From the NCBI GenBank assembly GCA_033002965.1, contig JAURVB010002478.1:1-64000 (forward strand): a stretch of 64,000 nt of DNA, read 5' to 3'. This DNA comes from Piper betle. Lineage: Eukaryota; Streptophyta; Magnoliopsida; Piperales; Piperaceae. The stretch's first letter is position 1. Each line of letters begins with the position of its first letter. Below, in pieces: positions 1 through 12,495 of this stretch. A program made the translations under genes and the position numbers. The notes beneath the pieces are model-generated. The model saw only the letters and a program-made list of their open reading frames with translations. It was not told the DNA's origin and did no database searches.

Positions 1-640
1 ATCAGCAACAAGTATCATTGAGTCTAAATTAACTAATAGAGAAATCAGCAAAACTGGCAAATGGATAAAACAATTATCCACAAAAAACTTGAAATGAAAT
101 AAAAAATTTCTCCACACACACACACAATCTAATCACAATAATTCCAAAAATGCCTAATCATAATTACAGATCTAATCACGCACATGAACTAGAATACTAG
201 GCATTAACATGTCGGTACTATGCATGAGCAAAAATCTACTTGTTGACAACATGCTCGTGGCCAATAGGGCCTAAATGATGGCATCTGAGACATAGTATGA
301 TCCGGATAGACTCGAAGGAAAGCACACGTATGCTTAAATCTGAGATACACACTCCTAGCAGATACTATAGTAATAATCATGAACACACAATTAACCACTT
401 ACAGAGAACCATAGGTAGTTATCGTCATGCTCCTGTCCACCATGCGTGCATCAAAAATTTGAAAACGTATAATAAGTATAAGGTCTTAGTACAGTCAAAT
501 CAAATAGCGCTAAAGTACGATTTTTAAGCTAGATCTTATATTTTTGAAAAATCATAAAGGAATCTCAACCTTGAATTTTTATAAATCCAGAAAAATGATA
601 CGATGTGAAAAAAAACATGTGAGCCAAACAATAGGTCAAG

Positions 641-689
641 TAGAGAGAGAGAGAGAGAGAGAGAGTGAGAGAGAGAGAGAGAGAGTCCT
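641..689. repeat. (GA)n microsatellite
   Basis: A nearly uninterrupted run of GA dinucleotides is visible, with one GTGAGA interruption. Confidence 0.9.
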
Positions 690-2296
690 AATGAACCAGA
701 GAAGAGCTCCTCGTCCTACTGCGGCAAGCTCGACTCTATACGACCTAGCAAATATAGACCACTACTTCATGCTTGTATGATGCAGCACGCAATGATATGA
801 AACAGTCCTCAATGTAGCAAATGACATGACATGCAAGACAGGAATTAAATACTCCATAAGACATCACAATCACATGTTGAACGTGCTGAAAACTGCACAA
901 GATTCTGATAAATCAAATAATGAAATCGAAACAGAGATTTCAATATTTTATGATAATATATTTTGGGATTCAGTCCACACACTTAAATTCTAACTTAAGA
1001 TATTGAGATTCCCGGAGAACCAATGCAAAATCATGAACGAGATCTCGGTAAAATTATGAAAATCATTTAACATTGACAGTCAACTTAACTAAACTTAAAC
1101 CTTGTAATTCTTCTCTCAACCAATTTTGAAAAAGCAAAACTTGAAAAGTGATGGATCTTGATGATCTAACGAACTTTGGTGGAGCTGCTTGAGATGTCCA
1201 GTCAACCCACCTCAGAATTTGTTAATTATGGATTATTTTATTAATTAAAATAATTTGATAATTGTCAATTTACTAGGATACTTAAGTTAATTATCATTTA
1301 GCTTAAGATTTCACCCCAAAACCAACTTTGCAACCAATTATAGCTTATCTTATCATTATTTTAATTATTTAGTTAATTTATTAATTTGGCACGTGAAACG
1401 AGGTAACTTGCACAAGATCCAAAAATTACAAAGCTTGAATCTTTTTGTAATGTTTCCATTGTTAGGTCAACACAAATATTTTATTATATTTATTAGAAAA
1501 CAACTACAAAATAAATAAAAAATCACATTTTGAACAATAAATCAATACAATAACTATGTCTGGACTTGTGGTTTAAAGGGTACTATTTAGTACAACACAT
1601 GTCCGAACTTGTGGTTCAAAGGGTACTAAAGGCGACTACTTGAGTGTACTCGGTCTTTGTGTTCAAGGCGAGGAGAATTATGGAGGTATGGAGAGGGCTT
1701 ACAATATACATGTAGTCCCAAGGGACCAGAAAGTGAAATGAGAAAATGCTAAGAGAGGCAACAACAGCAGGATAATAGTCAGTTAGGGATGCTACTGAGT
1801 CTGCAGCCTGGTGGCTCCTCAGTATGTGCCCTTCAAAGAGTACACGAGAAGTATATGAATGTTTTCTTTCATATGAGAGTTTGCTCTCATAGCCAGTTTG
1901 ATATTAGTTATATTTTGGACCAGTAACACTCATTACTGACATGTTTTTATAATATATGTAGGTGATGATCATGATTAGGATGAGCTAGACTGGACGGAGG
2001 AGCAATGACGTCTCTTGCATACATACATGTAAGATGATAGCATGTTCAATATTTTTTAATGAGGATGATGTAATGAAATGCAATACACGATGATGTGGTG
2101 TGATATGATCTATGCTGCAGTAGAAAGATTGCTAACAATGACATGTTAATAAATATGTTTAGACATTGAATAAGTACAACAAGTAAGTCAAGACCTAAAA
2201 TTGATGAGAAATGTGAATAGAATGCACAGGTGGGTCGAGACCAAAGCTTCAGAATGATTATACACCAGATTAGAAAGTCGTGTGAATGAAAATGTA

Positions 2297-2298
<2 letters not shown>

Positions 2299-2348
<50 letters not shown>
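2299..2348. repeat. (TA)n-(CA)n compound microsatellite
   Basis: A run of about fifteen TA units passes directly into a run of AC/CA units. Minor open frames over it are artefacts of the repeat. Confidence 0.9.
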
Positions 2349-2559
2349 GTGTACATGTTGATTTGACAGGGTGGTCCTTAATTGCACTTTTAGGAGAGAC
2401 TTTGTCCATTTTATTTTGCGAATTTTTATCGATTTTATTGTAGTTCTTTTAGTATGTAAACTGCTTGTCATATCATCCATGTAATATCATGTTAGGTTTA
2501 TTTTTGTGCATTAATCCTTGCATAACGATTGGCAACTTCCATCTTGAAATGCCAAGAGT

Positions 2560-3330
2560 AAATCTGCATGGGTTGGGTTCGGGTTAGCCGACCTAACTAG
2601 AACCAGTGACACTCTGGTTCGATTCCCTAGCATGAACCGGATTTGGGGTGTTACAGTGGCCCTAAGCTATAAAAAATTGAAAAACACATGCACCAGTTTG
2701 ACAATAGGGGTCTATCAAAACAAATCAACAGTGGATGCGCCCAATGCCTAAACCCACAACACCACATAAAGGATCCCAATAGCACCATATTGATCAAATT
2801 GGATCGAGTGCATGCTACTTGGATCAAGCCAAACACAAAACTAGAAAAATCGGGTGTAAAACACCAAGCCAATGGGCTGAGTTTTACACCTATTGCCTTG
2901 GCAGGCTTGGAGAGTGCTAGGAGAAGGCCCAGGAAGGCTGTGGAGGGTGTGGAGAAGAGGGGAGGAAGGGAAAGGTTGGAGAGGAAGAACTAAAGAAGTG
3001 AAATGGGTGGAAATGATGCCTTATTTATAGGCAAAAATTTAGACCAAACGCAAGGGCATTGAAAGGGTGCCTTTGAGCTAACCTTTGCCAAGCCAGAGCA
3101 CAAAAAGGCATGTGGGTCATAGGTGAACCAAACCGCATGCAACGTGTCAAGTGGTGGGTGCAAAGACGCTCTCGGGGCGCCTTTGTGCTGGGTAAAAACA
3201 TTGAAAACCCTGATATGGGCACAAGGGTGTTGCCTTTGCGCCCAAACAGGATGAAAACAACTAAGGCACCAACGCAAGAGCACTGTGAACGTGCCTTTGC
3301 ACCAGACACAAGTTACTCGCACTTAGGATT
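2560..3330 (-). mobile_element. LTR-retrotransposon-like fragment (probable Ty3/gypsy type)
   Basis: Read on the minus strand, the motif TGTAACACCCC at about 2655-2645 is a common start of plant Ty3/gypsy LTRs. Further upstream on the same strand there is a TATA-like element, CTATAAATAAGG, near 3031-3020, followed by a pyrimidine-rich leader. Open frames at 2688-3322 on both strands overlap one another and show no protein family. No integrase, reverse transcriptase, primer-binding site or matching second LTR was recognised, so the limits are approximate and the assignment rests on LTR-like motifs only. Confidence 0.35.
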
Positions 3331-6300
3331 TTCACCCTAGGGAGGTTGAGGCAACCTCAAGAACTACACCACGGGTGCCGCAAGGGCTAGGAATGCCGAA
3401 AAGGATTCCACAGACACGATAAAGCAACTTAGATTCGTGAAGAACACATTCCAAACACCGAAATATGACAGAAAGTGTTCCACACACATGACAAAACAAC
3501 CTCTATAGCTACTGAATATCCTGTTGGGTATGTCTAATGCAATGGGAGTTAGAGTTTCGACTTATAAAGCACACATAGACACACATAAATACATGGTAAA
3601 AAAGGGTAATGACCCACCCAAAAACACTAGCCGACCACTACTAAAGAGGGATAAATAAACAACAAAAGAGATAAATGTAATAACAATGCAATTTCAAAAG
3701 ATAAATATTACATGGAAGAAAAAAATAATAAATGAAGTAAAACATGAAAAGTCATACTAATTCAATAAGATTAAATGAAAGTTTATTCATGTAGCTAAAC
3801 CATAAACAAAATAGACCAAAGTAAATAAAAATGACACAAGTCCCGTAAGAACGATTTAATTTTCCATGCTTAACTCAATTAAAATAACGAAAGTCCATAA
3901 ATCTAATATAACAACGGTCTTCGACAAAAGAATCGCAACACACAATTGAATTCCCTTCTCAACCATCAACATGGAGACCCACATATTAGTGTTGCAATTA
4001 CTAAGTCGTATAATAAAAGTGAAAATAAGATAATATTCATGTCAAATTTTCATCATTTCAATTATCTTATTATATGAGCCTATGTTGAGCTCCCTCCATC
4101 TAGGGGTGACCTCCCTTTAGGCTACTTTCCTATACATGTACATATACGCCACAAGCCTAATCCATAGTTACCGATATTGCCCAGACCCACCCTCTTGGTA
4201 TTATAAGTACATAATGGGTCCTCTGATACCCCTTTCGGCATGGGGGCAGATTAATTGAATTAATTATAACCTTTTCATGTCTCGTGTCGAGCTAGATTAA
4301 CTCATTGACCACTCTTCCATGCTTAGCGTGAGTAAGTCGAGTCTGAACTTAGACCGACCAAGATCTCAATTTAGTACTACAAATTCACAATCATTATACA
4401 GACTTGGAAATCTATTGAAGCACTCGCAACTACATCACACAATCTTAATCTAATAAATATACTAAATGAATGCATGCAATGCCATGACCAAAACTTGACA
4501 AAATAGCCTATGCAACACTTTAAATATTAGAACTTTAAATTTACCAAGATTAACTCGTAAACAAATAAGGTAGTTAATTATCCACGTCACTTAATTATGT
4601 AATTTCAACAATTGAAATCAAAATTAAAATTTTTAGAATCAAACATACATAGTTAGTTTCTTATTAGGCAAAATAATGTATAATTACCTACTTGAAAGAT
4701 ATTCATTTAATCATAGGAGCAACATAATCATAGAAATAGTATTAATATAATTCCTTGATAAGATAATTACTTCACCGACAAAAAAATATTATAAGTGTCA
4801 TCTCAATAAATTAAAATTTTAATTCAGTCTTTTATTTGTATTGCCCATGAACCAACAATTATTTACATGATTAATGCTAATTTCAATATAATAATAATTT
4901 ATTAACTTTTAATATTTTTAATCATTATCGAACAACATATTAGACCATCGTATCTTATTATTTAATATAATTTGTATTAAAGTTCAAGAATATCACTCGT
5001 AAAATTTATTTTAAATTACATAATCTTATAAAGGTTTAAACTTTATTTATTTCAAGCATGTTTTAAGGTTCAATGATTGTGATTATCCCATCATTATATT
5101 TTAAAAACCCATTTAATTTATTAATCTATGAATTAATACTTAATTTTACACTTTATATTCCACCAATGTTAATTCTACTAATAATTAATTTGTACTTACA
5201 GGTTGACTATTAGTCATATTTTAACTCATACATCTCAATTATAATAATGCAATTAACTAATAATTTAATCGTTCACCCACCTACATAACTAATTTTTATT
5301 TAATAGATTGCTAAAATCCATTAACTATCTTTACCGTATCAAATCATATTAATCTAATCTAGAGTAATTTATTAGGATTATATCAACTGATTAACATGTT
5401 ATTAATATCGTTCCCTAATATAGATTTTAGACACGACATAACATATACCATTATATTAAATATTACTAACACAGTTAGGGTACACATTAGTGGTATAAAC
5501 AATATAATAACCTTTGTAAGATTATATGCACGACTAGATAATAACAATAAGCATTGACGTGATCATGCATATGCAACAATACTAAATTACTTATGCAATA
5601 GACTCATAATTAGGAAAATTAACACATAGCAGTTATAACAAAAATAATATGGATTTAATCTCATTATACACTTCTATAAATATCTAAATACAACTAATTA
5701 CATACTTACCAAATTGACTTGTTACTCCACACAATTCTACCCACTAAATTGATTCCACATAATATATGTAAATGAAATATTATTATTATTATTATTATTA
5801 TTATTGATTAACCAAGCAGTAGTAAAAATTGCAACTTTAATAGATCTTCATTATGAATAACAAACAAGAGCAATTAAGACAAAAGCATTGATGAAGAGAT
5901 GCATGCGGCAAATTGACGACAGCAGCATGTTTGGCCTTGCTAGAGGGGTGTGCAAAATACAAAAAAAACATTTGATCTATCTAACAGGCACAAAGACCAA
6001 ATATAAGTATACCCAAAATGTTATTTATGCATGAAAATATTAAAATAAATATTCTATATACAAGATATATGATGAACAAGGAAGGAAAAGAAATAAAAGA
6101 TGAGCTTACTGAAAAAAAGATGGACTCAGAAAGAGGAAAATAGTGAAGAGAAAAAGAAAGCTGGAGGGATTGTAAAGAGGGAGAGGGATGATGCAAGGAA
6201 CTGAAAACCAATAATAAAACCATCCCGATTTTACAAGATTGGTTCGAGCGAATGACCCCGATTTTACAAGATTGGTTTAAAGATTCACCAGTTTTAAATA

Positions 6301-7127
6301 TATATAAGATTAAATTTATACATGCCACTTTAAGGTAATGTCCAATGTACCTACCCATTAAATATCTTTTGACTGTAATTTTGTTATTTTAAGAGTAAAT
6401 GGATAATCTTACCTATGCTTTTTTAGTAGTTCTGATCAAGTAATTTTAAGGGCATTGTTGTAATTCTGATCAAGTAATCGAGAAAAAAGGGAAAAAAACC
6501 GAATGCATGCATGGTGAGTATACAATAGCAGTTTTTCTTGGCCAGCAGACCAACAAATCTGAACTCGATCGTAGAGGATATGGTACAACTTATTAGAGTT
6601 TGGAAGCGCTAGCTATATATTTGATCAGTATACAATAGCAGTTGTACGAAGCTTAAAAAAACTATTGGTTTCGTTTTTGCTTCATTTTTTGGCAGATATT
6701 CCCCGGACAATAACAGGGTCCCTCTAAAAATATATCAATTCATTAATTTCTGCCGGGGCAGAAACTAACATTACTAATCAACAGAAAGTATTAGAGATAT
6801 TAAAATGATTATACCGGAGATGGGACACATGAGTTTGTGTTGTTCCCGACTTGATGCGTAAGTTTTAATATATAAAATAATTTGGAAATGGATCAAATTC
6901 ATGAAACTAAATGATTAGAAGATTGATCTTAACAGATTAAGAGGAGCAACTGAAATGGAATTATTTATAGCAGCCTTGCATGCATTCGTCTGTTTATTTT
7001 CCAACAAACAAACAGACTAGTACTGTTACACAACACAGTAGCGGTGACTACCGCATAACACACCTCACAAGACATTGCAGCGATGATGATAACTGATACA
7101 GATGCATGGCTAGATCATTCTCCTTCC
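3331..7127. other. AT-rich repeat-derived intergenic DNA
   Basis: No gene was recognised. About 4080-4420 has higher complexity and resembles LTR or retroelement debris. About 4440-5900 is very AT-rich. A TTA trinucleotide run lies at about 5779-5806. Two direct copies of the word CCCGATTTTACAAGATTGGTT lie close together at about 6225 and 6258. The remainder shows no structure I could name. Confidence 0.5.
5779..5806. repeat. (TTA)n microsatellite
   Basis: Uninterrupted trinucleotide run of about nine ATT/TTA units. Confidence 0.85.
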
Positions 7128-7130
7128 AAC

Positions 7131-8737
7131 CTAAATAGCATTAACAACTTGTTCAATGCGTGCTTCCTGATCAGGGGCGAGCCAAAGGAGATGACCCTTG
7201 GGGAAGAAGTGGCATATGGTCCCCTTTCCAGGCTTCACATTGAGCCTCTCGAAGGCAAAGAAGTTTGGCTCCCAGTGGGAAGTGTCACGGTGGCACACGA
7301 CCAGTGCATCCCCGACAATGCCGTCGTCCCTCACCAGCGACGCCTCGTACGCAACTGTAGCCTCTAGCTTGTGGCATAAGTGCACCGCATAGGGATAGGA
7401 TAGCCGGTGGCAAGACATGTAGTTCTTACCTTCGAGCTTCACTCGTTGCACTCTGTATGTCCTGCTTTCTGTCGAGTCGGCCTCCTTCTTGGTCGTCAAC
7501 GCTTTAGCTCCTTCCCCCAACGTCTCCACCGCCATCTCTTCCATGGCCTCGAGCGAAGTGGTGCACGTCTTCCCCTCGCCTCCCATTGCCGGCTGCTCGC
7601 AGATCTCGAGGGTGTCCTTGATGACGATGGCGTCGGCGGAGTTGGGGTCGATGGAGAAATAGGAGAGGATGTCGTCGAAGTGATCGGAAGAGAATGGGAT
7701 TGAGTCGGCAATACGGCGGGGCAGGTAAGCGCACTCCGGCAACTCACCGGTTGTATCAAGCATGACCTCCAATGGGTTGCCAGAGAAGAGATCTTCCTCC
7801 AAGAAAAAGCTGAGGTTGCTCTTGGAGATCTGGAGTGCTTGGGGAATGGCCGCATCTGATCGCTTGTGGGCGTAGTAGACCACTGTTCATTTCGTACGCC
7901 ACAATTGGAACTTAATATATAACATTTTTTAATAGTATTGTTTCGTCCAGAAATTAGCTGTACCACAAATAATTAAAAGGCTACTAAAAAATATTTTTTG
8001 AGTGATTCGGAATCAGGCATGCAAACTCACGTGGGAAGGTAAGGTCGTGGTATATAACGTTTTTCCTTGGACACTCCATGTTATTCAGAACTGTACAAAT
8101 TCCAAAAGCAAGATGAGTTTTGAGTATGATACCAATTAACCAACAAAATTATTGTATTTAAGGGGGTAAGGACCAGGCTTTAAGAGCTCCCTGAATGAGC
8201 TGGGAATGCCACTGCTATGCATCAGAGATCCCAACCTTCCGTGGCTCGTCGTTGATGCAATTGCCTAGTTAATCAGTTTCGATGTAACAAAATCTCCAGG
8301 TTAGTGTATCATTAATTTAGTGGAGTCTGGATCACAATTCACAGGCACGTACCACCTTAAATTGTCAATTGACAATCTTACACAATTCTCTTGAGGAACT
8401 AAATTATATCACGGCAGTTGTGAACCAAAATTTATTCAAACCAACACTTAACTTACATTGAGTGCAGTTACCACTTTGTGAAGCAAAGAAAGTATAAGAC
8501 TAGGAGCTAAATCCTTCGAAGAGATAAAATCAGTCACTATGTAAAAGAAATTAAAAAAAACTTTTATGACAATATTATGCGTGATAAAATTTGTAACAAA
8601 ATTTATGGAGACAAATGCCCTGTTATGTATTCTTGTAGTGAGATATTTTCAAACATAGACAAAATCAATGTTAGATAATTTTACAAACAAAATTGTACCG
8701 CGAGGAGAAGAAAAGAGAACACAAGAGAGCGAGCCAT
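7131..8737 (-). CDS. BURP-domain protein, four exons, complete
   Basis: Minus-strand exons are 8699-8737, 8174-8264, 8031-8090 and 7131-7882, giving about 313 residues. Exon 1 encodes a hydrophobic signal peptide (MARSLVFSFLLLA). The last exon carries the BURP domain: a FFLEEDL start, then LPRRIADSIPFS, TSLEAMEEMA, and the diagnostic four-CH pattern CH-X10-CH-X25-CH-X25-CH, counted directly. Splice phases agree (0, 1, 1). The exon 2 donor (GTCCTT) is weak; an in-frame alternative donor lies slightly downstream. BURP proteins are plant-specific secreted or vacuolar/cell-wall proteins, often developmentally or stress regulated. The SYPYAV sequence between the first two CH pairs resembles the USP/BNM2-type more than RD22, but the subfamily is an inference. 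The gene stands alone; a TATA box lies about 70 bp upstream of the ATG. Confidence 0.92.
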
Positions 8738-8804
8738 GAGATCACTAGCTTAGTTGTAGAAAAGTGATTTAGGTTTGGATGGAGAGGAGCATACGTTGAG
8801 GGGG

Positions 8805-8812
8805 CTTATATA
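8805..8812 (-). promoter_or_regulatory. TATA box of the BURP gene
   Basis: On the minus strand the word TATATAAG lies about 68-75 bp before the ATG at 8737, a normal distance for a plant core promoter with a short leader. Confidence 0.7.
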
Positions 8813-9224
8813 GAAGTTCAATAAGAAAAACTAAAAACTAGTTCAATACGTTGAGGGGGCATATAAAAAGTTGAGTACACTCCCCATGGACGCATTGGCA
8901 GGTAGCTGGTCGTTACAAATGAAATAATTTAACTGTGCAGACGACATCCGTCCCCATGGGCGTCATGGCTCATTTTTGTAGGTCCCCATCGATGACATCT
9001 ATACATTGTGTCCGTGACACTGCCCTCCTCTCACATTTTATTTTATTTTATATGTAGGAATATACTTTTCTAAGCGAAAAACTAATATTCTGTAAACAAA
9101 TAGGACTAAAAAAATTTGATCCTCTAAACTGTGGGATCCAATGTTTGATTCCCCCAAAGTTTGTCTACTCTACATTGGTAATAATAATAAAGTAATAAGT
9201 AAAAACATGTACACAATCAAGGAA
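8813..9224. other. Upstream region of the BURP gene
   Basis: No gene. A near repeat of ACGTTGAGGGGGC occurs around 8793 and 8849. It ends at the outer boundary of the inverted repeat. Confidence 0.4.
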
Positions 9225-10281
9225 GTAGAACTCACCCAAATACCCATATGCAATCACCGTCTTTCTCTGCTATTAAAAAAAGATTCATAACTAATTATTT
9301 CCTCATAGAAATAAATTAAAAAATCCTAATTCTTGAATTTACAAACAATAAGGTTAGGCATAAAAGATGGCTAACATAAAAGATAAAGCTATGAGCCAAT
9401 TCTTTTTTTCTTTGTTTTTTGTAAATGATGGACCAGGTAAAAGTCCATCTTAATTCTTTGGCCACATAGCTGTTCCTTCAACAATACCATATGATCATCT
9501 TCAATAGTTTCAACAGATATCGACGTTCACCGACAACCATTATTGTCATCTATATATATTCATGTCCAGCAGGTAGACCCCCCATTCCTGTTCATCATAT
9601 CATTCATTTTTTGTCAAGTTGGACTAAAACACTCCATAGCAAGAAGACATACATATTGCTTTCCCTCTGAACCATCCACAGCTGTTGCATTGTTTAATCA
9701 GATTTGGAGTCATTGACAAGACATTTGGATAATATTCAATCTTGTTCTGACCATGCAAAGATATTAATTGATCTACTGTTTTGCAGTTGTTTACTGATCT
9801 ACTGTTTTGTAGTTGTTTGCTGTGATCTTCCATGAGATAAACTAGAAGATAAGGTGATGCAATTCCTTACTTTCTAAACTAAGCCTCTGTAAATTATTAT
9901 CATGCTTTGGTTTTTTGTTATGATTTGGAATCAGAATAGTTTTTTTAAAGGATAAGGGGATATTGATGTGCATTAGAGGATCAGTGACTGATGTGGAAAT
10001 CTCATTATATAATGTTTTGCGTGTTTGCACAACCAACAGGATTGGCATTGTAATGGTTTTTAGCTTCCATGGCAAATTTTGGTGTGCTCCAAATGACACT
10101 CTCTGTGTAGTTTAATATAACAATAATGCTAAATACGAAATTTTTTTTGCCATGGGGAGGTAATCTCTTTACTCGGTCATGGACAAGTGGACGTGGTTAA
10201 AAATTTTCTCTTATCAATTTATTCTTCTTCATTGTCACCCACCTACTTCCAAAGTACTAATTCCTAAAAACTCTAAAGACC
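9225..10281. repeat. Outer left arm of large inverted repeat
   Basis: The segment matches the reverse complement of 20497-21559 along nearly its whole length with scattered substitutions and small indels. The outer boundary is sharp: both copies share GTAGAACTCACCC and then diverge. The inner boundary is also sharp: both share CTCTAAAGACC and then diverge. Both arms contain the same short open frame (MSFGAHQNLPW), at 9842-10099 minus and 20678-20902 plus; I do not recognise it and do not call it a gene. Confidence 0.9.
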
Positions 10282-10282
10282 T

Positions 10283-10631
10283 TGGTGTGAATTTCTTCTC
10301 CAAGTTCCACGACAAGCTCTTTCCCTTTCCCTTGCTTGCTGCCCTGCTTCGATGGCGCCATGGAGAAGACAACCTGCAATGGAATTGAGGCTGGAACAAG
10401 GTAGATCGAGGAAGGAGATGGAAGACAGAAGCAAAAGGAAATCCTGCTTCCCTGATGATCGTCCGTGAAAGTCGGACTGAAATCAAGAATAACAACAACA
10501 AAAAGGATTCAATTTCATCAAGTTCCCCATTACAATCTCCCGCACTCTGTTTTATACTCTGTTTTCGGCCCATTTCAGCCCATCTCTGGTTCTCTCCCGC
10601 CGACTCTTACATTCAAATATCAGCATTTACA
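10283..10631 (-). mobile_element. Ty3/gypsy LTR (3' LTR of a truncated element)
   Basis: On the minus strand the segment starts TGTAAATGCTG directly after a polypurine tract (AAGGGAGGGAGGAA) and ends CACACCA, giving the TG...CA form. It has a TATA-like box (GTATAAAACAG) at about 10547-10557. It follows the polyprotein end at 10640-11110, so it is the 3' LTR. It begins exactly where the outer inverted-repeat arm loses homology to its partner. Confidence 0.7.
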
Positions 10632-10639
10632 TTCCTCCC

Positions 10640-11110
10640 TCCCTTACTTGCTAATTCCATACCATTACCTCTTCCCTTGAAACAACCTTGCCCTCAAGGT
10701 TGCTAACACATTACAATTTGGAAAAATGAACACAATAAGAGCTGATTAGTCAAGTATGATAGCAGATAAAGATTTTTGAACATGATCATCAGCTACCACT
10801 AAAGCTTTCAATTGGGAGACATGGAAAACATCATGGAGTTGGGAATCAGGAGGAAGTTGTAACTTGTATGCAACCTTGCCAATGCATTGAAGAATAGGAA
10901 ATAGACCATAAAACTTCGCAGTTAATTTGTTGGACCTCCCAGCTCGCAATGACTGTTGTCTATAAGGTTGAAGCTTCAAATATACTTGCTGCCCAATCTG
11001 AAATTCAACATCTCTTCGTCTTAGATCATGATGGTGCTTCATCCACAGCTGGGCAGCTGTTAAATTGTCCTTTAGCTCTCGAAGCAACTGGTCTCTATTA
11101 AGAGAGGCCT
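10640..11110 (-). pseudogene. Ty3/gypsy polyprotein C-terminal remnant
   Basis: The minus-strand frame at 10746-11087 has the C-terminal integrase region typical of plant Ty3/gypsy elements: RRDVEFQIGQQVYLKLQPYR, then KLTAKFYGLFPIL, VAYKLQLP and HDVFHVSQLK. About 40 bp further on the same strand, the words NLEGKVVSRE near 10660-10700 match the usual polyprotein end, so an internal piece is missing. Reverse transcriptase, RNase H and the integrase core are absent. The upstream end is cut at about 11110, where another LTR-like repeat begins. This is a dead 3' remnant. Confidence 0.85.
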
Positions 11111-11356
11111 GTGATACCTATTATGAGTTTCCTTCGGTTATTTAAAGTCCCTTCTACGGGCTTGAAGGGTCCAAGAGTAGTTTCGGAGCATAGGTTAGGC
11201 CGAGCCAAGTTCGAGCCGGATTTGCATGCACCGATTGTTATTGTTTCCTTTATGGGTTCCACCTAATGAGGAAGTTATTAGGTGGGTGCCGTCTGATTTG
11301 TCTGATTTATGGGGAGTGTTCGGGTTTTGGGTCACGCCCGATGTGTGAAAGAGAGT
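11111..11356 (+). repeat. Remnant of a first short LTR and internal spacer
   Basis: The words GTGATACCTATTATGAG, TTCCTTCGGTTATTTAAAG and GGGTCCAA resemble the second half of the LTR at 11357-11536. The rest resembles the internal region at 16925-17217 of the right arm, including GAGCCGGATTTGCATGCACCGA. It therefore appears to be the left-arm counterpart of the outer LTR and spacer of a short LTR element. Confidence 0.55.
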
Positions 11357-11536
11357 TGTTGGGTTTATCCCACATCGTAGAGGTTGTTAGTGACTTGTAT
11401 ATAAGCTAATTTTTCGATTAAGAGATGCCCGTAACACCTATTTCAAATTTCCTTCGATTATTTAAAGTCCCTTTTGAGGGCCCACAGAGTCCACCCGTGA
11501 TTCCGGAGTTTGGGTGGGGGCCCAAAGGGCCTAACA
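11357..11536 (+). mobile_element. Short LTR (TRIM-like), left arm
   Basis: About 180 bp, starting TGTTGGGTTTATCCCACATCG and ending GGGCCTAACA. It contains GTATATAAGC as a TATA-like box. Directly after it stands AGTGATATCTGAG, a degenerate match to the initiator-methionine tRNA primer-binding site (TGGTATCAGAGC). The same arrangement is present on the minus strand in the right arm. The short length and lack of coding capacity suggest a TRIM or other non-autonomous LTR element. Confidence 0.65.
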
Positions 11537-11785
11537 AGTGATATCTGAGTTTAAACGAGGGCCCAACACTTCTCTCTCTTGCTGTTCTTCGCTTCTTGTT
11601 CTTGGGTATGCATACTGATGTATGGCCAGCGGCGAATTCTTATTTCTGGTTCCATTCGCAAAGATGTGACGTTTATACTTTTCTATTCGATATAGCCAGT
11701 TTTCCGAAAAGCCCGAGTTCATGTGAAAAATCTGGCTACTTTCTGAGTTTATTGGAGTTTATTTGTTGGATGTTCATATTGCAGG

Positions 11786-12173
11786 TATGACATGCCCCGG
11801 TCCTACCTGCGACCTACTAACAACACCTTGGTGTTGTTTGAGGAGGTGGGTGGTAGCCCTTTGAACATCACTTTCCAGACAGTCTCAGTCGGGCCGCTAT
11901 GTGCGGCTGCGCTGGAAGAAAACAAGGTGGAGCTGGCTTGCCAGGTCGGGCATACCATTTCGGATGTGCAATTTGCTAGCTATGGTGATGCTCTAAGCAG
12001 CTGCAGTTCATTCCGAAAGGGCACAGGAGTCTGCAAGGCCAACAGGGCGGTGGCCGCAGAGCAGAAGGCCTTTGCCCACCTGCACAGTGGAGGCCGACGG
12101 TGATGCCATGCTCGGAGATACCACCTGCGACGCAGGAGTTGGCAAGAAGTTGGTCGTGCAGGCTACAAGTTGA
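11786..12173 (+). pseudogene. Beta-galactosidase 3' end (lectin-like domain), left copy
   Basis: After an intron-like end (TATTGCAG), the frame reads PRSYLRPTNNTLVLFEEVGG, matching the end of plant GH35 beta-galactosidases, then the C-terminal SUEL/galactose-binding lectin-like domain (VELACQVGHTISDVQFASYG, CSSFRKGTGVCKANRAV). The family C-terminus GVGKKLVVQAT and a stop follow in another frame at 12135-12173, so there is a frameshift near 12095-12105. All catalytic parts of the enzyme are absent. The piece sits directly downstream of a short LTR and primer-site-like word, as if captured by a retroelement. A mirror copy lies at 16095-16475. Confidence 0.85.
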
Positions 12174-12495
12174 ACATCGCCGATACTTTATATATATCCA
12201 TGCACGTCTTCCCAATACACATTTTAGCAAACATAATAATTCTTTTACCCAGACACTGTAAATGTTGTTATCACCTTTTAGTATTATAGGTGTTATATGT
12301 AATAGACAACCTGTTAATGTCATGACTGAAAAGAATCAATCAACTTGTTGAACAACAACAACACAGAAAAAGAAAATTTTCAGATCAATCATACACGTAA
12401 AACTCAAAGCGAAGCCAGACTAGCCTGATAATTTCATCCACAACCTCAACGATGCAACACCAACATATACAAACTTGACCAAAGAAAAAATTCAG
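12174..12495 (+). repeat. Inner left arm: beta-galactosidase 3' flank joined to kinase end
   Basis: The segment matches the reverse complement of 15745-16094; the right copy has about 40 extra bases. Homology stops at 12495, where the left side runs directly into the kinase reading frame after the PPMG codons. The apparent C-terminal tail of the kinase frame is therefore arm sequence rather than kinase sequence. Confidence 0.85.

Larger units (their letters stand above)
1..2560. other. AT-rich intergenic DNA with simple repeats
   Basis: No coding exon could be supported on either strand. The stretch holds a GA-rich microsatellite at about 641-689, a TA run followed by a CA run at about 2299-2348, and a short direct repeat around 1558-1580 and 1602-1625 sharing the words ACTTGTGGTT and AAAGGGTACTA. 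The short open frames here have low-complexity content and look fortuitous. Confidence 0.6.

Noticed and set aside
2046..2480. 144-codon minus-strand frame
   Set aside because: It runs through the TA/CA microsatellite and contains YIYIYI-type translation of the repeat.
2600..2640. GGTTCGATTCC, resembling the B box of a tRNA gene
   Set aside because: The flanking bases do not form a T-stem, and no acceptor or anticodon stem could be built around it. It lies within LTR-like sequence.
9842..10099. 85-codon frame MSFGAHQNLPW..., repeated in the other arm (20678-20902) as a possible conserved gene
   Set aside because: Conservation is explained by the inverted duplication; no family motif, and the frame ends differ between copies.
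12385..12492. C-terminal tail of the kinase frame (VCICWCCIVEVV...)
   Set aside because: This part is inverted-repeat arm sequence also present at 15745-15860 away from any kinase, so it is not native kinase sequence.
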